A stretch of 64,000 nt of DNA from positions 3,833,732 through 3,897,731 of the forward strand of contig NC_016894.1 in NCBI RefSeq assembly GCF_000247605.1, read 5' to 3'. A program made the position numbers and the translations under genes. Origin of the DNA: Acetobacterium woodii DSM 1030 (GTDB taxonomy: Bacteria > Bacillota > Clostridia > Eubacteriales > Eubacteriaceae). Shown here piece after piece: positions 36,174 to 45,404 of this stretch (position 1 is its first letter; each line of letters opens with the position of its first letter). The notes under the pieces were generated by a model that was not told where the DNA came from, did not search any database, and was given only the letters and a program-made list of their open reading frames with translations.

Positions 36174-37163
36174 CTAAGCGATTGGGTGTTTTTGGGCATA
36201 TTCCCGGCCGTATTTCGACAATTCGTCCATAAAGATCTCATTGTTCCATTCACGGAAGCAGACCCCATTAGGAATCGATGGATAGAAACGTCCAGCCGGA
36301 CAATACGTGTCTATGGCGCGACGTACCTCTTTGCGGATTTCTTCTTCGGTAATATTTTCCATATCGATTTTTGGTCCGTCAATGCCGCCGATCATAGCCA
36401 GTTTCCCTTTTGTAAGCGCTTGAATTTTAACAATATCATTCTGAGCAATAACACCCTGCCAGATATCGACGCCGATCTCAACAAGATCCTCAACAATCGG
36501 TTCTAAGATGCAGTCCGCATGATGCATATAGATCATCCCGCACTCATGAATCGTATCAGCGATTTCTTTTTGCAGTGGTTTAATGATATCGCGCCATACC
36601 TGCGGTGGTAAAAACAGATTTTGTTTGGTTCCCCAATCGTCATGGTAAAAAATAATATCCGGATGGGTTTCTTCGGCTACTTTTCGAATGTATGCCATTT
36701 TGTGATCAGCAATTACCCGCAACATGGCTGCCGTTTCGTCTGGATATTCTAAATAATTCATCAGGCCAACTTCCACGCCCTGAAGAAAATGGCTACGTTC
36801 AAAAAGACCACCGGGATAGAAGAAACAGGCCAGTTTTTCATTGCGATCGATTTGAGCTGCCGTTTCCCGGGCCTGCGTCCAATCCAAATTCTCTATGTCT
36901 GGAACCACCATTTGTTGCTCCCATTTTTCAATGTCTTTGACTACCACGTTTTCCGAGGTAAGGTGTGGATGTGGCCCCGGTGACCCCGGCAAGAAAACCT
37001 TTACCGTTCCCCATGAATCCCGATATTCTTTCCCATCCTGAGGAATCAACGCATCCTGGACAAATAAGGGATCCAGAATAAAGTCTACCGCTGCCATCAA
37101 ATCTCCATAGTAATCCGGTTGTTCGCCGCGATATACTGCCATAACATTTTCTCTTTGATTCAT
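36174..37163 (-). CDS. uroporphyrinogen decarboxylase family protein, probable corrinoid methyltransferase
   Basis: 329 residues with the UroD-like TIM barrel. The conserved zinc-site pattern of MtaA/MtbA-type methyltransferases is visible as H-x-D-C in MHHADCILEPIVEDL, with a further GGIDG loop (AMIGGIDGPKIDM). Such proteins in acetogens move methyl groups between a substrate, a corrinoid protein and tetrahydrofolate. True UroD residues for haem synthesis are not evident. It has no corrinoid-protein partner nearby. AGAGGAG precedes the ATG. Confidence 0.8.
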   Translation of the reverse strand: MNQRENVMAVYRGEQPDYYGDLMAAVDFILDPLFVQDALIPQDGKEYRDSWGTVKVFLPGSPGPHPHLTSENVVVKDIEKWEQQMVVPDIENLDWTQARETAAQIDRNEKLACFFYPGGLFERSHFLQGVEVGLMNYLEYPDETAAMLRVIADHKMAYIRKVAEETHPDIIFYHDDWGTKQNLFLPPQVWRDIIKPLQKEIADTIHECGMIYMHHADCILEPIVEDLVEIGVDIWQGVIAQNDIVKIQALTKGKLAMIGGIDGPKIDMENITEEEIRKEVRRAIDTYCPAGRFYPSIPNGVCFREWNNEIFMDELSKYGREYAQKHPIA

Positions 37164-37678
37164 TGAAAATTCTCCTCTTAATTGTTAGTGTTTAGCAACC
37201 GTTTTCAAAGTTTTAATCAGCATTCTCATTAATTATCGGATTATAATACTAATCGCAACTAAAATACAGAACTATCTTTGGTTAAAATATAACACGAATT
37301 TTTTTTAAAATCTAGTCTTTTATTCAAATTTATCTAATATACCTCTAAATTTATGGGTATAATGCTTATTATAGCTAGTTGTTTTATTTATTTTACAATA
37401 ATAACCTTAAAAACAAGATTGAAAAAATATTAAATATTTATAATTTCAAATTTAAAACGCAATTAAATTTATACCGTTTTTTCGGTCAATTCTTCGACTG
37501 GATCATCGTTTCACTGATCGCTTTGCATGATCATCATAACTAATTTTTGTCTCGCCAAAAATCCGGTTTCGCTTACTCGAACAGAATTTTCCCTCCGCCG
37601 TATTTTACTTCAGAACAAGTTAGATATATTAATTTTACCAATTTCATAATCAATGTAAGCAGATATTTGAGCTTACTT
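37164..37678. other. AT-rich non-coding region upstream of oleate hydratase
   Basis: No gene-like frame on either strand. It contains the promoter region of the UroD-type gene (minus strand, near 37164-37260), but no element stands out there. Confidence 0.4.
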
Positions 37679-37724
37679 GATAAAAAATATGTCGGTAGTA
37701 TTTTTTATCACCGCGCGTTATAAT
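37679..37724 (+). promoter_or_regulatory. dyad and promoter of the oleate hydratase gene
   Basis: GATAAAAAATA (37679-37689) and TATTTTTTATC (37699-37709) form an exact 11-bp inverted repeat with a 9-nt gap. TATAAT follows at 37719-37724. The dyad occupies the -35 position and no good -35 box is seen, so a bound regulator could either block or recruit polymerase. Confidence 0.65.
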
Positions 37725-37755
37725 GATCTTATCATAAATTAAGGAGGTCTATCTT

Positions 37756-39525
37756 ATGTATTATACGAATGGTAACTATGCTGCTTTTGCCAAACCTTTA
37801 AAACCCGCAGGTATCGAAAACAAGCATGCCTATCTGATCGGTGGTGGGCTGGCCGCACTATCGGCTGCGGCCTTTCTGATCCGTGACGGTCAAATGAGCG
37901 GAAAAAACATCTGTATCCTTGAAGAAGCAGCACTTCCCGGTGGTGGTTGTGACGGCATAAAAGATCCCAATCGTGGCTATGTTATTCGTGGCGGACGTGA
38001 AATGGAAGACCATTTTGAGTGTTTATGGGATTTATATCGTTCTATCCCTTCTCTAGAGATTGAAAACGCCTCAGTGCTCGATGAATTTTATTGGCTTAAT
38101 CAGGCCGATCCCAGCAGTTCTCCGGTGCGCGTAACCGAAAATCAAGGGAAAGACGCGCATACCCTGCATAAATTCGCACTCAGCGACACCGCTGCCATGG
38201 AAATATCCACCCTTATCATGACCCCTGAAAAATACCTCGATGACAAAAGAATTACCGATGTCTTTGGCAAAGATTTTTTCGAATCTAACTTCTGGCTTTT
38301 CTGGCGTTCCATGTTTGCCTTTGAAGAATGGCACAGTGCAATCGAAATGCGTCGCTATTTAACCCGTTTTATTCATCTTACCCATACTTTACCCGATCTA
38401 TCAGGCTTGAAATTTACAAAATTCAATCAATATGAATCGCTTATTCTTCCATTGGTCAAATTTCTAGAATCGCATGGTGTAAATTTCCGCTATGAAACCA
38501 CCGTGACTAATGTTATTTTTGATATTCAGCACGATAAAAAGGTAGCTAAACAAATTGACTGTATTTCACAGGATAGCTGTGACAGTATCAAATTAACTGA
38601 AAACGATTTCGTCTTCATTACCCTTGGCAGTAATACCGATCAATCCGGCTTTGGGGATGACAATCATCCTGTCGTTGTCCCTGAAGGACTGGGTTCTTCT
38701 TGGAGTCTATGGAAAAACATTGCTGCTCAGGATGAAGCCTTCGGCCATCCCGGTAAGTTTTGCGGCGATGTCTCCGGCTCTAATTGGGAATCTGCAACGA
38801 TCACCTTCGCGGATGATAAAATCCCAGCTTATATCGAAAAACTGACTGGCCGAGACCCGTACAATGGCAAAATCGTTACCGGCGGACCGATTACGGCAAA
38901 GGACTCATCTTGGTTAATGAGCTGGACAGTCAGTCGACAACCTCACTTTAAAGTTCAAAAATCAAATGAAATTGTGGCTTGGGTTTATGGTTTGTTTTCT
39001 AACAAACCGGGTGATTTTATCAAAAAACCGATGCAGGCCTGCACCGGCCTTGAAATTGTTGAAGAATGGCTGTATCATATCGGTGTTCCCGTTAATGAAA
39101 TCCCCGACCTTGCTAAAAACCATGCCCATTGTATTCCCTGCATGATGCCTTATGTCACATCCTATTTTATGGTCCGTAAAGCCGGAGACCGACCAAATAT
39201 TGTCCCTGATCATGCTCTAAATTTTGCCTTTATCGGCGAACATGTTGAAACGCCTGAAGATACCGTCTTTACCACTGAATATGCGGTCCGAACCGGCATG
39301 GAAGCTGTTTACACTTTGTTAAATATCGGGCGCGGTGTCCCGGAAGTATTTGCTTCCGCATATGATATCCGGATATTACTCAAGGCGGCTGCCAGTATGC
39401 TGGACGGAAAGAAGTTAACCGACCTTCATCTTCCGCTTGAAAAGAAGTTGGAGCTGAAAAAAATAACAAAACAGGTACGCGGTACGATGCTAGAAGAACT
39501 GTTAAAAGAACATGGCCTGGTTTAA
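37756..39525 (+). CDS. ohyA: oleate hydratase (FAD-dependent)
   Basis: 589 residues, the normal length. It adds water across the cis-9 double bond of oleate to give 10-hydroxystearate, using FAD in a structural or electrostatic role. The N-terminal GGGLAALSAAAFLI dinucleotide fold, DPNRGYVIRGGREMEDHFECLWDLY with the substrate-side Glu, and the C-terminal VFTTEYAVRTGMEAVY block are all diagnostic. AAGGAGG precedes the ATG. It stands alone, closed by a strong terminator, with a DhaS-like TetR gene downstream. It may detoxify unsaturated fatty acids. Confidence 0.95.
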   Translation: MYYTNGNYAAFAKPLKPAGIENKHAYLIGGGLAALSAAAFLIRDGQMSGKNICILEEAALPGGGCDGIKDPNRGYVIRGGREMEDHFECLWDLYRSIPSLEIENASVLDEFYWLNQADPSSSPVRVTENQGKDAHTLHKFALSDTAAMEISTLIMTPEKYLDDKRITDVFGKDFFESNFWLFWRSMFAFEEWHSAIEMRRYLTRFIHLTHTLPDLSGLKFTKFNQYESLILPLVKFLESHGVNFRYETTVTNVIFDIQHDKKVAKQIDCISQDSCDSIKLTENDFVFITLGSNTDQSGFGDDNHPVVVPEGLGSSWSLWKNIAAQDEAFGHPGKFCGDVSGSNWESATITFADDKIPAYIEKLTGRDPYNGKIVTGGPITAKDSSWLMSWTVSRQPHFKVQKSNEIVAWVYGLFSNKPGDFIKKPMQACTGLEIVEEWLYHIGVPVNEIPDLAKNHAHCIPCMMPYVTSYFMVRKAGDRPNIVPDHALNFAFIGEHVETPEDTVFTTEYAVRTGMEAVYTLLNIGRGVPEVFASAYDIRILLKAAASMLDGKKLTDLHLPLEKKLELKKITKQVRGTMLEELLKEHGLV

Positions 39526-39590
39526 TCATTGAATCTCGCCTCATCCTTTAAAACATAAAAAAACAGATTTTTTTCTATATAATGTACAAT

Positions 39591-39629
39591 AAAAAGTAAT
39601 GGTGGTCGTTCGACCACCATTACTTTTTT
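39591..39629 (+). terminator. terminator of the oleate hydratase gene
   Basis: AAAAAGTAATGGTGGTCG / CGACCACCATTACTTTTTT, near-perfect stem, tight loop and T6. Confidence 0.92.
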
Positions 39630-39778
39630 ATCAGAGCGTTTTTTAGTCAATTATGCCGGGAAAGTTGAGTAACTCATATTGTATATTATAATAGCCTATA
39701 TTATAATTGAAGCTAAAGCATCAAAACTATGTTGCGATTGCCATCAGATTAATACATGCTTGCTTTTATCTGTATCAT

Positions 39779-39947
39779 AGGCAATTGCGAAATTAAAAAA
39801 CATCGAACAAGGGTTGCTTTGGGTGCAGTTTTCACAAACAATTTTGTAACGTATCGGTGAACCGTTCATCGAACTGTCCGCCATACCGTGTAGAAATTGT
39901 TTCGTGCGAAACGGGGACCAAAGCTCACAGCATTTTCGCAATTACCT
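39779..39947 (+). mobile_element. MITE copy 4 (169 bp)
   Basis: Full copy beginning AGGCAATTGCGAAA and ending TTTCGCAATTACCT, a little more diverged inside than copies 2, 3 and 5. The flanks ATCTGTATCAT (left) and ATCTGTATAAT (right) are an 11-bp duplication with one change. Its right end is 28 bp from the GTG of the TetR gene. Confidence 0.88.
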
Positions 39948-39975
39948 AATCTGTATAATACAAGGAGATGTAATC

Positions 39976-40536
39976 GTGTCCGATTCAATTATTACCAAAA
40001 AAGCGCTCGCGTCATCAATGAAATCATTAATGGGAAAAATGCCTTTTAGCAAAATTAGTGTCGGCCATATCTGCACTGAGTGTGATCTGAACCGCAAAAG
40101 TTTTTATTACCATTTTAAAGATAAATATGATCTGGTTAACTGGATTTATTATACCGAATTTATTGAAACCATCCAAACGCAACACTATCAAGATGGTTGG
40201 TTTTTCCTTAATGATATTTGCAGCTATTTTTATGAAAATCGAACTTTTTATATCAATGCCTTTGAGGTCAGTGGTCAAAACTCTTTTCAGGACTATTTTA
40301 GAGCTGTTTTACACCCATTTATCCTTAATTATTTAAAAGAAATATTAACTACCGACGAAAATCCAGAATTTTTCGAAGTATTTTTCACCGATGCTTTTAT
40401 TGTTGCCATTGAAAGATGGCTTAAAGAAAATCCCTGTCGTCCGCCAGATGATTTTATAAAGTTATTGAAAACATCTGTAGGAAGTCTGGCCAAAAAAATT
40501 ATATCCGAGATGAATGAAGATCATTCCTCCCCTTGA
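39976..40536 (+). CDS. TetR/AcrR family regulator, DhaS-like
   Basis: About 186 residues from GTG 39976, which has AAGGAG 8 nt upstream; a longer frame into the MITE is rejected. The N-terminal TetR helix-turn-helix (MPFSKISVGHICTECDLNRKSFYYHFKDKYDLVNWIY) is of the DhaS / TetR_C_8 type. The C-terminal domain is short. Candidate targets are the oleate hydratase gene upstream or the divergent radical SAM promoter region at 41603-41832, which carries several dyads. MITE copy 4 separates the gene from its old upstream region. Confidence 0.82.
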   Translation: MSDSIITKKALASSMKSLMGKMPFSKISVGHICTECDLNRKSFYYHFKDKYDLVNWIYYTEFIETIQTQHYQDGWFFLNDICSYFYENRTFYINAFEVSGQNSFQDYFRAVLHPFILNYLKEILTTDENPEFFEVFFTDAFIVAIERWLKENPCRPPDDFIKLLKTSVGSLAKKIISEMNEDHSSP

Positions 40537-40555
40537 TAAAATCCGAAACGCTGCT

Positions 40556-41602
40556 TTAAACCAATAAAAGCGATTCCCTTGATCCGTTAATCGGCATATT
40601 TCTGCTTAAAATTTCCAACAAATTGCCGTTTAGCAAATTATTATTTTCGCCCGCTATTTCTCCTGCCGAAGTGTAAAGCTGACCATCAGAATTAAATCCA
40701 ATGGACTCACTATCCGCGGAAATAATCTGGTTAATATAACGAAGATCGGAAGTAACCTCGATTAAGAAAATCGGATATTGCTGTTTTTCACGGACCCCCA
40801 ATACATAATTTCTAACGGCATTTTTTACCTCCAGGCTGCATGAATTTTCACTAATTAAAAAAGCAAAGCTGCAAGCTGTTCGTAAAACGCTTTTTATCCA
40901 TTTTTCTGTGATAATCTCCGCTAATTTCGTATCATTATAAAAAGAATGTACGGCATACAAAAAACCATTTTCGGTTAAAAAATCCGTCATTTTTATAAAT
41001 TCTTTGGCTTCAGCTAATATTGAAATCATAAAATTGTGATATCCATAAAGTTCTTTAATCACTTGTATTTTGGTAAACGCCCCTTCTAAAAAAATTACAA
41101 AAGCACAATCAGGAAATTTTTTTAATAAGTAGACCACTTGCTGTATTTTATTAGGGGTACAGAAAATGAGATACACATAAGTTCCTAATTGTTCCCCTTG
41201 TGAAATTATTTTTTCAATCGCATATTCCGATATTTTATGCGCATCCGGCATTGAAAAAGCAATCGTCCACGGTATCTTAAGCTGATATTTTTTCTCGTTT
41301 TCTCTTATTTGTTTCGCCCCATTTGTACACCCATTATAACCAAGATTGATTCCAAATGTTTTTAGGGTTTCATGATTTACTTTACTGATAATATTTTTGG
41401 CATGAAGATAATACGGACTTTCTTCATCCTCAAGCATTTTCTGGGCAACCTCAAAAAATAATTTTTGGAAGCGACCTTTTGAAAAATTTTGCCCCAGATC
41501 AACTAAATTCCGAATACTCCGTTCGACATCCGTCTCCATATCAATTAACACTTTATCAACGGTTAATTCAACGATTGTTTTGGTAATATCTGCCTTCTCC
41601 AA
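40556..41602 (-). CDS. radical SAM-like paralogue that has lost all cluster cysteines
   Basis: About 348 residues from TTG 41602, preceded by GAGGAGG; the frame opens further upstream without a ribosome binding site. It is collinear with the radical SAM protein encoded divergently at 41833. KYQLKIPWTIAFSMPDA matches KYQCNIPWAILMDPTSA, IISQGEQLGTYVYLIF matches IINQGKKVGTYMYIYS, and NQIISADSESIGFNSDGQLY matches NGCIAGGRNYLHINANGDIE. The CxxxCxxC that should follow the first block and both visible C-terminal cysteines are replaced. It therefore cannot bind the SAM-cleaving [4Fe-4S] cluster and may be a regulatory or scaffold partner. The reading frame is intact. Confidence 0.75.
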   Translation of the reverse strand: MEKADITKTIVELTVDKVLIDMETDVERSIRNLVDLGQNFSKGRFQKLFFEVAQKMLEDEESPYYLHAKNIISKVNHETLKTFGINLGYNGCTNGAKQIRENEKKYQLKIPWTIAFSMPDAHKISEYAIEKIISQGEQLGTYVYLIFCTPNKIQQVVYLLKKFPDCAFVIFLEGAFTKIQVIKELYGYHNFMISILAEAKEFIKMTDFLTENGFLYAVHSFYNDTKLAEIITEKWIKSVLRTACSFAFLISENSCSLEVKNAVRNYVLGVREKQQYPIFLIEVTSDLRYINQIISADSESIGFNSDGQLYTSAGEIAGENNNLLNGNLLEILSRNMPINGSRESLLLV

Positions 41603-41663
41603 AAATAGTCCTCCTCGCTCTTTTTCTGTTTTCAAATATATCGCTTTTCATTTCTTCGCCATA

Positions 41664-41754
41664 GGGACAATTTTTCGTTAATGTCCCAAAAGGTAACATT
41701 TTATTTTATTGTTACAAATTTACTCAAATTCCACTTTTTGTCCAGTGACAAAAA
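41664..41754. promoter_or_regulatory. three dyads in the divergent radical SAM promoter region
   Basis: GGGACA-N12-TGTCCC (41664-41687), GTAACA-N11-TGTTAC (41693-41715) and TTTTTGTC-N4-GACAAAAA (41735-41754) lie in the 230 bp between the two divergent starts. Their number and position suggest control of both genes, possibly by the nearby TetR protein. Confidence 0.5.
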
Positions 41755-41832
41755 AAACGCTCCTTATTAAAATGATATTAACAAGTAATTAATCTTAGCA
41801 ACATAAATAAAACTTAGAAAGGATTCAAAAAA

Positions 41833-43188
41833 ATGGCTGACAAAACGATAAAAGAACATGCTGAGTCTTTCGCTGGAAAAAAAGTGTTAGATTATCTCGG
41901 CGAAGATCCCGATAGAAATCTCCCCAAACTGATGGACTGGGTCGATCGATTTGATGTTAATGATTTATTTATTTCACAAAGAAAGGTATTTCGCAATATT
42001 TTAGATAATCCTGATGGTAATTGGTACCAATTAATAAAAAGTCTCTGGACTGATATTGATGTTGACGTCCGGAAAACATTTTTTAACAATTTTATTGTCA
42101 ACACTTCATTAATTGGTTGTCGGCGGCAGGAAAAAGCGAAAGAAAAATATCAATGCAATATCCCCTGGGCAATCTTAATGGACCCAACCTCGGCCTGTAA
42201 TCTTTCCTGTATTGGTTGTTGGGCCGCTGAATATGGCAATAAATTAAATATGAGTTACGAAACCCTCGATGATATCATCAACCAGGGTAAAAAAGTGGGC
42301 ACTTATATGTATATTTATTCCGGCGGTGAACCGCTTGTCCGAAAAAAGGATATTATCAGGCTCTGTGACGCTCATCCCGACTGTGAATTTCTTTCTTTTA
42401 CCAATGCCACCCTCATTGATGAAGATTTTGCCAATGAAATGCTTCGCGTCAAAAATTTTGTACCCGCAATCAGCATTGAAGGTTTTGAAGAAGAAACTGA
42501 TTTTAGAAGAGGAAAAGGGACCTATCAAAAAATCATTCAGGCCATGGAAATATTAAAAAAGAAAAAACTGCCCTTCGGCATTTCCTGCTGTTACACGAAT
42601 AAAAATACCGAAATTATTGGTAGTGAAGAATACATCGACGATATGATTGAAAAAGGTGCCAAATTTGCCTGGTTCTTCACCTATATGCCAGTTGGCATGG
42701 ATGCCGTTCCCGAACTGATGGCCTCTTCATCACAACGGGAATTTATGTATCATCAACTGCGAAAATTCAGGGAAACCAAAAAAATCTTTACCATGGACTT
42801 CTGGAATGACGGTGAATATGTCAATGGCTGTATCGCCGGTGGCCGAAACTACCTCCATATTAATGCGAATGGTGATATTGAGCCCTGCGCTTTTATTCAT
42901 TACTCGGATTCCAGTATTTACGATAAAACCCTATTGGAAGCTTATCAAGCACCGCTATTTATGCAATATCATCAACATCAGCCTTTTAATGAGAACCATC
43001 TACGTCCTTGCCCACTACTCGATAATCCCGGTGCCTTAACCAATATGATTGAAACTTCCAAAGCAAAATCAACCGATTTTCAAAATCCTGAAAATGTTGT
43101 TGAGTTATCATCAAAATGTAAAAAAGCTGCCGATCATTGGGCTCCGGTTGCCGAAAACTTATGGAAAAACGCTCATTCTCAAGTATAA
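41833..43188 (+). CDS. radical SAM protein with C-terminal SPASM-like cysteines
   Basis: 451 residues. CNLSCIGC gives Cys122, Cys126 and Cys129, the CxxxCxxC that binds the [4Fe-4S] cluster used to cleave S-adenosylmethionine. YSGGEPL is the SAM-binding GGE motif. Later cysteines (NGCIAGG, EPCAF, RPCPLLDNP) are placed as in SPASM proteins and could hold an auxiliary cluster. An N-terminal 110-residue helical region precedes the barrel. The substrate is unknown. It is divergent from its cysteine-free paralogue, and a clear terminator follows. Confidence 0.88.
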   Translation: MADKTIKEHAESFAGKKVLDYLGEDPDRNLPKLMDWVDRFDVNDLFISQRKVFRNILDNPDGNWYQLIKSLWTDIDVDVRKTFFNNFIVNTSLIGCRRQEKAKEKYQCNIPWAILMDPTSACNLSCIGCWAAEYGNKLNMSYETLDDIINQGKKVGTYMYIYSGGEPLVRKKDIIRLCDAHPDCEFLSFTNATLIDEDFANEMLRVKNFVPAISIEGFEEETDFRRGKGTYQKIIQAMEILKKKKLPFGISCCYTNKNTEIIGSEEYIDDMIEKGAKFAWFFTYMPVGMDAVPELMASSSQREFMYHQLRKFRETKKIFTMDFWNDGEYVNGCIAGGRNYLHINANGDIEPCAFIHYSDSSIYDKTLLEAYQAPLFMQYHQHQPFNENHLRPCPLLDNPGALTNMIETSKAKSTDFQNPENVVELSSKCKKAADHWAPVAENLWKNAHSQV

Positions 43189-43195
43189 TGGCCTT

Positions 43196-43230
43196 CAAAA
43201 GAAGAACCCTCGCTGGGGGTTCTTCTTTTG
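43196..43230 (+). terminator. terminator of the radical SAM gene
   Basis: CAAAAGAAGAACCC / GGGTTCTTCTTTTG stem with a short loop directly after the stop codon. Confidence 0.9.
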
Positions 43231-43295
43231 TTGTTAAATACTCATTTTAGGAATACGAAGTTACTTTGTAACGTTTTACAGGGGCTACGAAATCG

Positions 43296-43550
43296 TTATT
43301 TTTTTGCATCGATCTTATCGGTCAGGGCAATTAATGCTGGAATGGCCACCGGAACAAGCACCAAAGCTACCATCAATAATGAGCGCATCGGATACCTGAC
43401 GGAAACCGCAACAGCTTTTCCCCAAAATTAGCTATCTTTATATCCCGTTGCGCTTTTTGACGGCCAGAAAAGCTTTCGGCCCAGAATTTTCATCAGCAAA
43501 GGCGTTCTACTTTCAGAACTTTTTACATGATCCTCTACCGCTGTTAATGA
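43296..43550 (-). pseudogene. remnant of a hydrophobic, possibly MMPL-type, membrane protein
   Basis: One minus-strand frame gives TPLLMKILGRKLFWPSKS, a stop at 43428-43430, then in the same frame AVSVRYPMRSLLMVALVLVP and a final stop at 43296. No start codon or ribosome binding site precedes it. The LLMKILGRKLFWPS segment recalls the end of an MMPL/RND permease domain. It looks like a short decayed piece; the family call is tentative. Confidence 0.35.
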
Positions 43551-43669
43551 AAATATCAGACTGGTTGAAGGAAAACTTGGCGTATTATTGCATTCTCGTC
43601 AATGCAAGAGGAGCAGAAGCATTTCTTATTAAACTCAATTTATAAACTCTCACAGCTGCATAACCTGAG

Positions 43670-44377
43670 TTAATCATCAAGATAATATTTTATCCCATTT
43701 ATTATCAGGTTATGTTCATCTTTCCATGATATTTGCATCTTTTCAAATTCGCCCCACTTTCCGGTATAAATGCGAAGCGGAAATTTCGAAAACTTGCCGA
43801 AAAAAAAGTTAACCGTCTTATTGTTGTAATTGACATCGACCAGTGTTGCCCCTCCCAGTCCACCTTGATCGCTGTCAATAACATCAACAGTATATGTATT
43901 TTGCGGCGATGCCAGGGATTTCATGACTGTATTTGACCCAAAGTCCTCAAAAATAAAATCAACAAATGCCAAAAATAGTAATAACACGATTAGCAGCATT
44001 GATAAAACCGCGGAAACAATTTTTAATATGAACGGTGATGAAAATTTGGCCAACATTACAATCGAACAACCACAACATATCAACACAAAGATAATCGTTA
44101 ATTTCCAGTTACTTTGATAAATATAAAGCAAACCATTTATGGCAGACAATGGTAACATCAATGCCGAAAATACTGCTTGAGTTTTACTTAACGAAATTTT
44201 CAAGACATTCAAAGACACTACTGCAACTATTGAAATAAGCGCCAGCACTATCATTGATATCGGATAATTGTTCAAAACAAAATCGTATCCACCGATCGCC
44301 GCAACAATTTTACAAATAGGTAGAAACGCATATAATATGCAAATAATCATCGGAATAATCGCCAATATTCGTTTCAA
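43670..44377 (-). CDS. DUF5412-like membrane protein
   Basis: About 235 residues from TTG 44377, which has AGGAGG 7 nt upstream. The longer frame starting at 44455 is rejected because its first residues are translated from a MITE fragment. Five to six membrane spans fill the first 150 residues, followed by a soluble beta domain (NTYTVDVIDSDQGGLGGATLV...) that resembles DUF5412. Role unknown. The truncated MITE lies 27 bp upstream of the start. Confidence 0.6.
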   Translation of the reverse strand: MKRILAIIPMIICILYAFLPICKIVAAIGGYDFVLNNYPISMIVLALISIVAVVSLNVLKISLSKTQAVFSALMLPLSAINGLLYIYQSNWKLTIIFVLICCGCSIVMLAKFSSPFILKIVSAVLSMLLIVLLLFLAFVDFIFEDFGSNTVMKSLASPQNTYTVDVIDSDQGGLGGATLVDVNYNNKTVNFFFGKFSKFPLRIYTGKWGEFEKMQISWKDEHNLIINGIKYYLDD

Positions 44378-44404
44378 ATTCTGACCTCCTTTTTTTAGTA
44401 TAGT

Positions 44405-44467
44405 AGGTAATTGCGAAACTGCCATGAGCTTTGGGCCCAGTTTCGCACGAAACAATTTCTACACGGA
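44405..44467 (-). mobile_element. MITE copy 6, truncated (about 63 bp)
   Basis: The plus strand reads AGGTAATTGCGAAACTGCC and onward to CTACACGG, the reverse complement of the right third of the family, then identity stops. Only one terminal inverted repeat remains. It is the only minus-strand copy, and lies 27 bp upstream of the DUF5412-like gene start. Confidence 0.85.
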
Positions 44468-44530
44468 AGGGAATTCCGTTTACCAAAACATTTTTTAACA
44501 ACAATTAGCTTTCAGAGCTTGTTATGAATA

Positions 44531-44583
44531 AACAACAAACCTCCTAATCGATCCTCATATGGATCGATTAGGAGGTTCTTTTG
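44531..44583. terminator. strong hairpin downstream of the RNHCP gene
   Basis: AACCTCCTAATCGATC / GATCGATTAGGAGGTT stem with an 8-nt loop followed by TCTTTTG on the plus strand and A/T-rich sequence on the minus side. It lies directly after the RNHCP stop (44592, minus strand). Confidence 0.82.
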
Positions 44584-44591
44584 TTTAAATA

Positions 44592-45017
44592 TTATTCTAT
44601 TGCGCCATCGCCACCCATAAGCCTTGTCATTTTTTCAATCCGTTCTATGGGAAACGGTGGTGAAGTAAGCGGCTTCATCGCGATAGACATCAGTTTCAGG
44701 GGATTATCATCCGCCGCTACACGATTGGAACTCATATCCCCGCATCTGCGACAACGGTGGATAATTGCCCATTCTCCGTTTTTCTTAATCCATACCGCAA
44801 TTGGTTCCATGATTCCTCCGCAATCGGCCTGGCGATCGCCCGGTTCATCATCGACATGTAGACTAGTTAAACAGTTGGGGCAATGATTTCGGTGTTTTGT
44901 TCCGGCACCTTCCGGGATTACAACTCGTCCACACACCTTACAGGTAAATGAATCATTGCAAGCATGTGTTTTATAATATCCTTTTTCAAATGATTTCTTT
45001 TTATTTTCCCTATTCAT
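44592..45017 (-). CDS. RNHCP domain protein
   Basis: 141 residues. A zinc-ribbon-like protein with the eponymous motif (KHRNHCPNCL) plus CKVC, HRCRRCG and ADCGG, giving several paired cysteines for metal binding. AAGGAGG precedes the ATG. Its function is unknown; the family is widespread in bacteria and often monocistronic, as here. Confidence 0.88.
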   Translation of the reverse strand: MNRENKKKSFEKGYYKTHACNDSFTCKVCGRVVIPEGAGTKHRNHCPNCLTSLHVDDEPGDRQADCGGIMEPIAVWIKKNGEWAIIHRCRRCGDMSSNRVAADDNPLKLMSIAMKPLTSPPFPIERIEKMTRLMGGDGAIE

Positions 45018-45404
45018 GGGATTGTCCTCCTTAAAGATTATTAAAAATCCTATTGGGAGGTCGAGTTTTTGATTCTACGCAACCTCCCGGTTAGCGCACA
45101 ATCTCCTTTTTATTTTGATGCTTCATATAGCACGCTCCTTTAAAAAAATTTTTATCATCAAGCTCATCGGCTAGACTAACACGTCTCATAATTTGTCTGA
45201 CTCTTTCCGATTTTACTTCTACTTCGGCAATTATATCACCGATTAAGCGACATGACAAACGAAATACCATCGTTTTATACAACAAAATCAGTGGCCCGGA
45301 TTTTGAAGCAACCCTGTTTTCACTTTTGGTTATATTCCTTTTTTGGTATTTAACACTTTATCTGACCGCTGGCGTTGTTTCGTCAAAAGAAAGTACCATT
45401 ACGA
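45018..45404. other. region with no convincing gene
   Basis: A 64-codon minus-strand frame (45091-45285) lacks a ribosome binding site and contains a TTTCGTTTGTCAT word shared with REP-like repeats, so it is more likely a decayed repeat or gene end than a gene. Nothing else was recognised. Confidence 0.35.

Noticed and set aside
44378-44455. Longer N-terminus of the DUF5412-like protein
   Set aside because: The extension is translated MITE fragment; a TTG at 44377 with AGGAGG is a better start.
45091-45285. 64-codon minus-strand frame
   Set aside because: No ribosome binding site, and it includes a REP-like TTTCGTTTGTCAT word.
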